Of a stretch of DNA of 64,000 nucleotides, positions 63,839-64,000 are shown one piece after another. A model generated the notes under the pieces. That model saw nothing but the letters and a program-made list of their open reading frames with translations, did no database searches and was not told the origin of the DNA. Every line of letters starts with the position of its first letter. Position 1 is the first letter of the stretch. The position numbers and the translations under genes are program-made. The stretch lies in NCBI RefSeq assembly GCF_000741575.1, contig NZ_JGYV01000001.1:682001-746000 (forward strand). Direction: 5' to 3'. The DNA comes from Bifidobacterium cuniculi (GTDB taxonomy: Bacteria > Actinomycetota > Actinomycetes > Actinomycetales > Bifidobacteriaceae).

Positions 63839-64000
63839 ATGAGCCCCGAAGCACTTTCTGAACTGATTTACACCATCGCCCAGGACCTCATCGCCTCCGG
63901 ACAGGCCGGCACGCTCACCGTCGACCTGCTGCCGCCGGCGGACAAGTTCGCCGTCATGCGCCCCAAGGACCGTGCGCACGGCGACTGGGCTTCCAACGCC
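63839..64000 (+). CDS. argS: Arginyl-tRNA synthetase, N-terminal part
   Basis: Fifty-four residues before the window ends: MSPEALSELIYTIAQDLI and FAVMRPKDRAHGDWASNA, the conserved start and HGD-ASN segment of actinobacterial ArgS. It charges tRNA-Arg. ATG 63839 follows TAGACT (63826-63831) by exactly 7 nt and lacks a Shine-Dalgarno, the leaderless pattern. The catalytic core lies beyond the window. Confidence 0.93.
   Translation, partial: MSPEALSELIYTIAQDLIASGQAGTLTVDLLPPADKFAVMRPKDRAHGDWASNA

Overview
The window is a high-GC actinobacterial chromosome segment, most likely Bifidobacterium. Supporting signs are a GlnR-type regulator, NucS in place of MutS/MutL, a MetA and initiator tRNA of actinobacterial style, a galT-galK operon, an orphan class C sortase, a complete F1Fo ATP synthase operon, and an oxalate pathway (oxc, frc) known from several bifidobacteria. 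No plasmid, phage or transposase gene is visible. The species cannot be fixed from the sequence alone.

Layout: 1-4750 holds rpoB (3' end outside the window), a membrane protein and mutY, all on the minus strand. 4966-8506 has trmL, a DUF711/ACT-domain pair and the sortase. 8784-12190 is the deoR-galT-galK operon. 12414-19284 carries a GT2 mannosyltransferase, pyrD, an Old Yellow Enzyme homologue, a secreted protein with chorismate mutase, and an Lrp/AsnC regulator. 19285-26878 has valS, an oligopeptide-binding protein, nth, glnR, a membrane protein and ppa. 27044-33391 has a GlgE homologue lacking the catalytic nucleophile, a TQXA thioester surface protein and a ClC transporter. 33491-45374 is an oxalate island: oxc and an AEC transporter at one end, frc at the other, and between them a LacI-ABC-GH31 sugar module. 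45611-54291 holds tRNA-fMet, metA and atpBEFHAGDC. 54517-64000 has nucS, a low-GC lipoprotein insert, an FKBP lipoprotein, a three-gene envelope/thioredoxin-like set, a CYTH protein, tRNA-Arg(CCG), a GH30 enzyme and the start of argS.

Two genome-wide habits stand out. First, many gene junctions carry very long, often perfect inverted repeats (arms of 21 to 90 bp) built from a few recurring modules, here called A (AGAAATTGTTC-T-rich loop-GAACAAAATCT), B (GAGAAATCTCTCG-TTTTT-CGTGACTTTTCT), C (TTAAAGCGGGCACC) and D (AAATTGTGTAGGCC...GCTGCACAAT). Second, about fourteen genes lack a Shine-Dalgarno sequence and have a -10-like hexamer ending 6-8 nt, usually exactly 7 nt, before the start codon, which points to leaderless mRNAs.

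The inverted-repeat family is the best candidate for something undescribed. Some copies could act as bidirectional terminators, but others lie between divergent genes, inside an operon, or overlap a stop codon, and their arms are far longer than termination needs.
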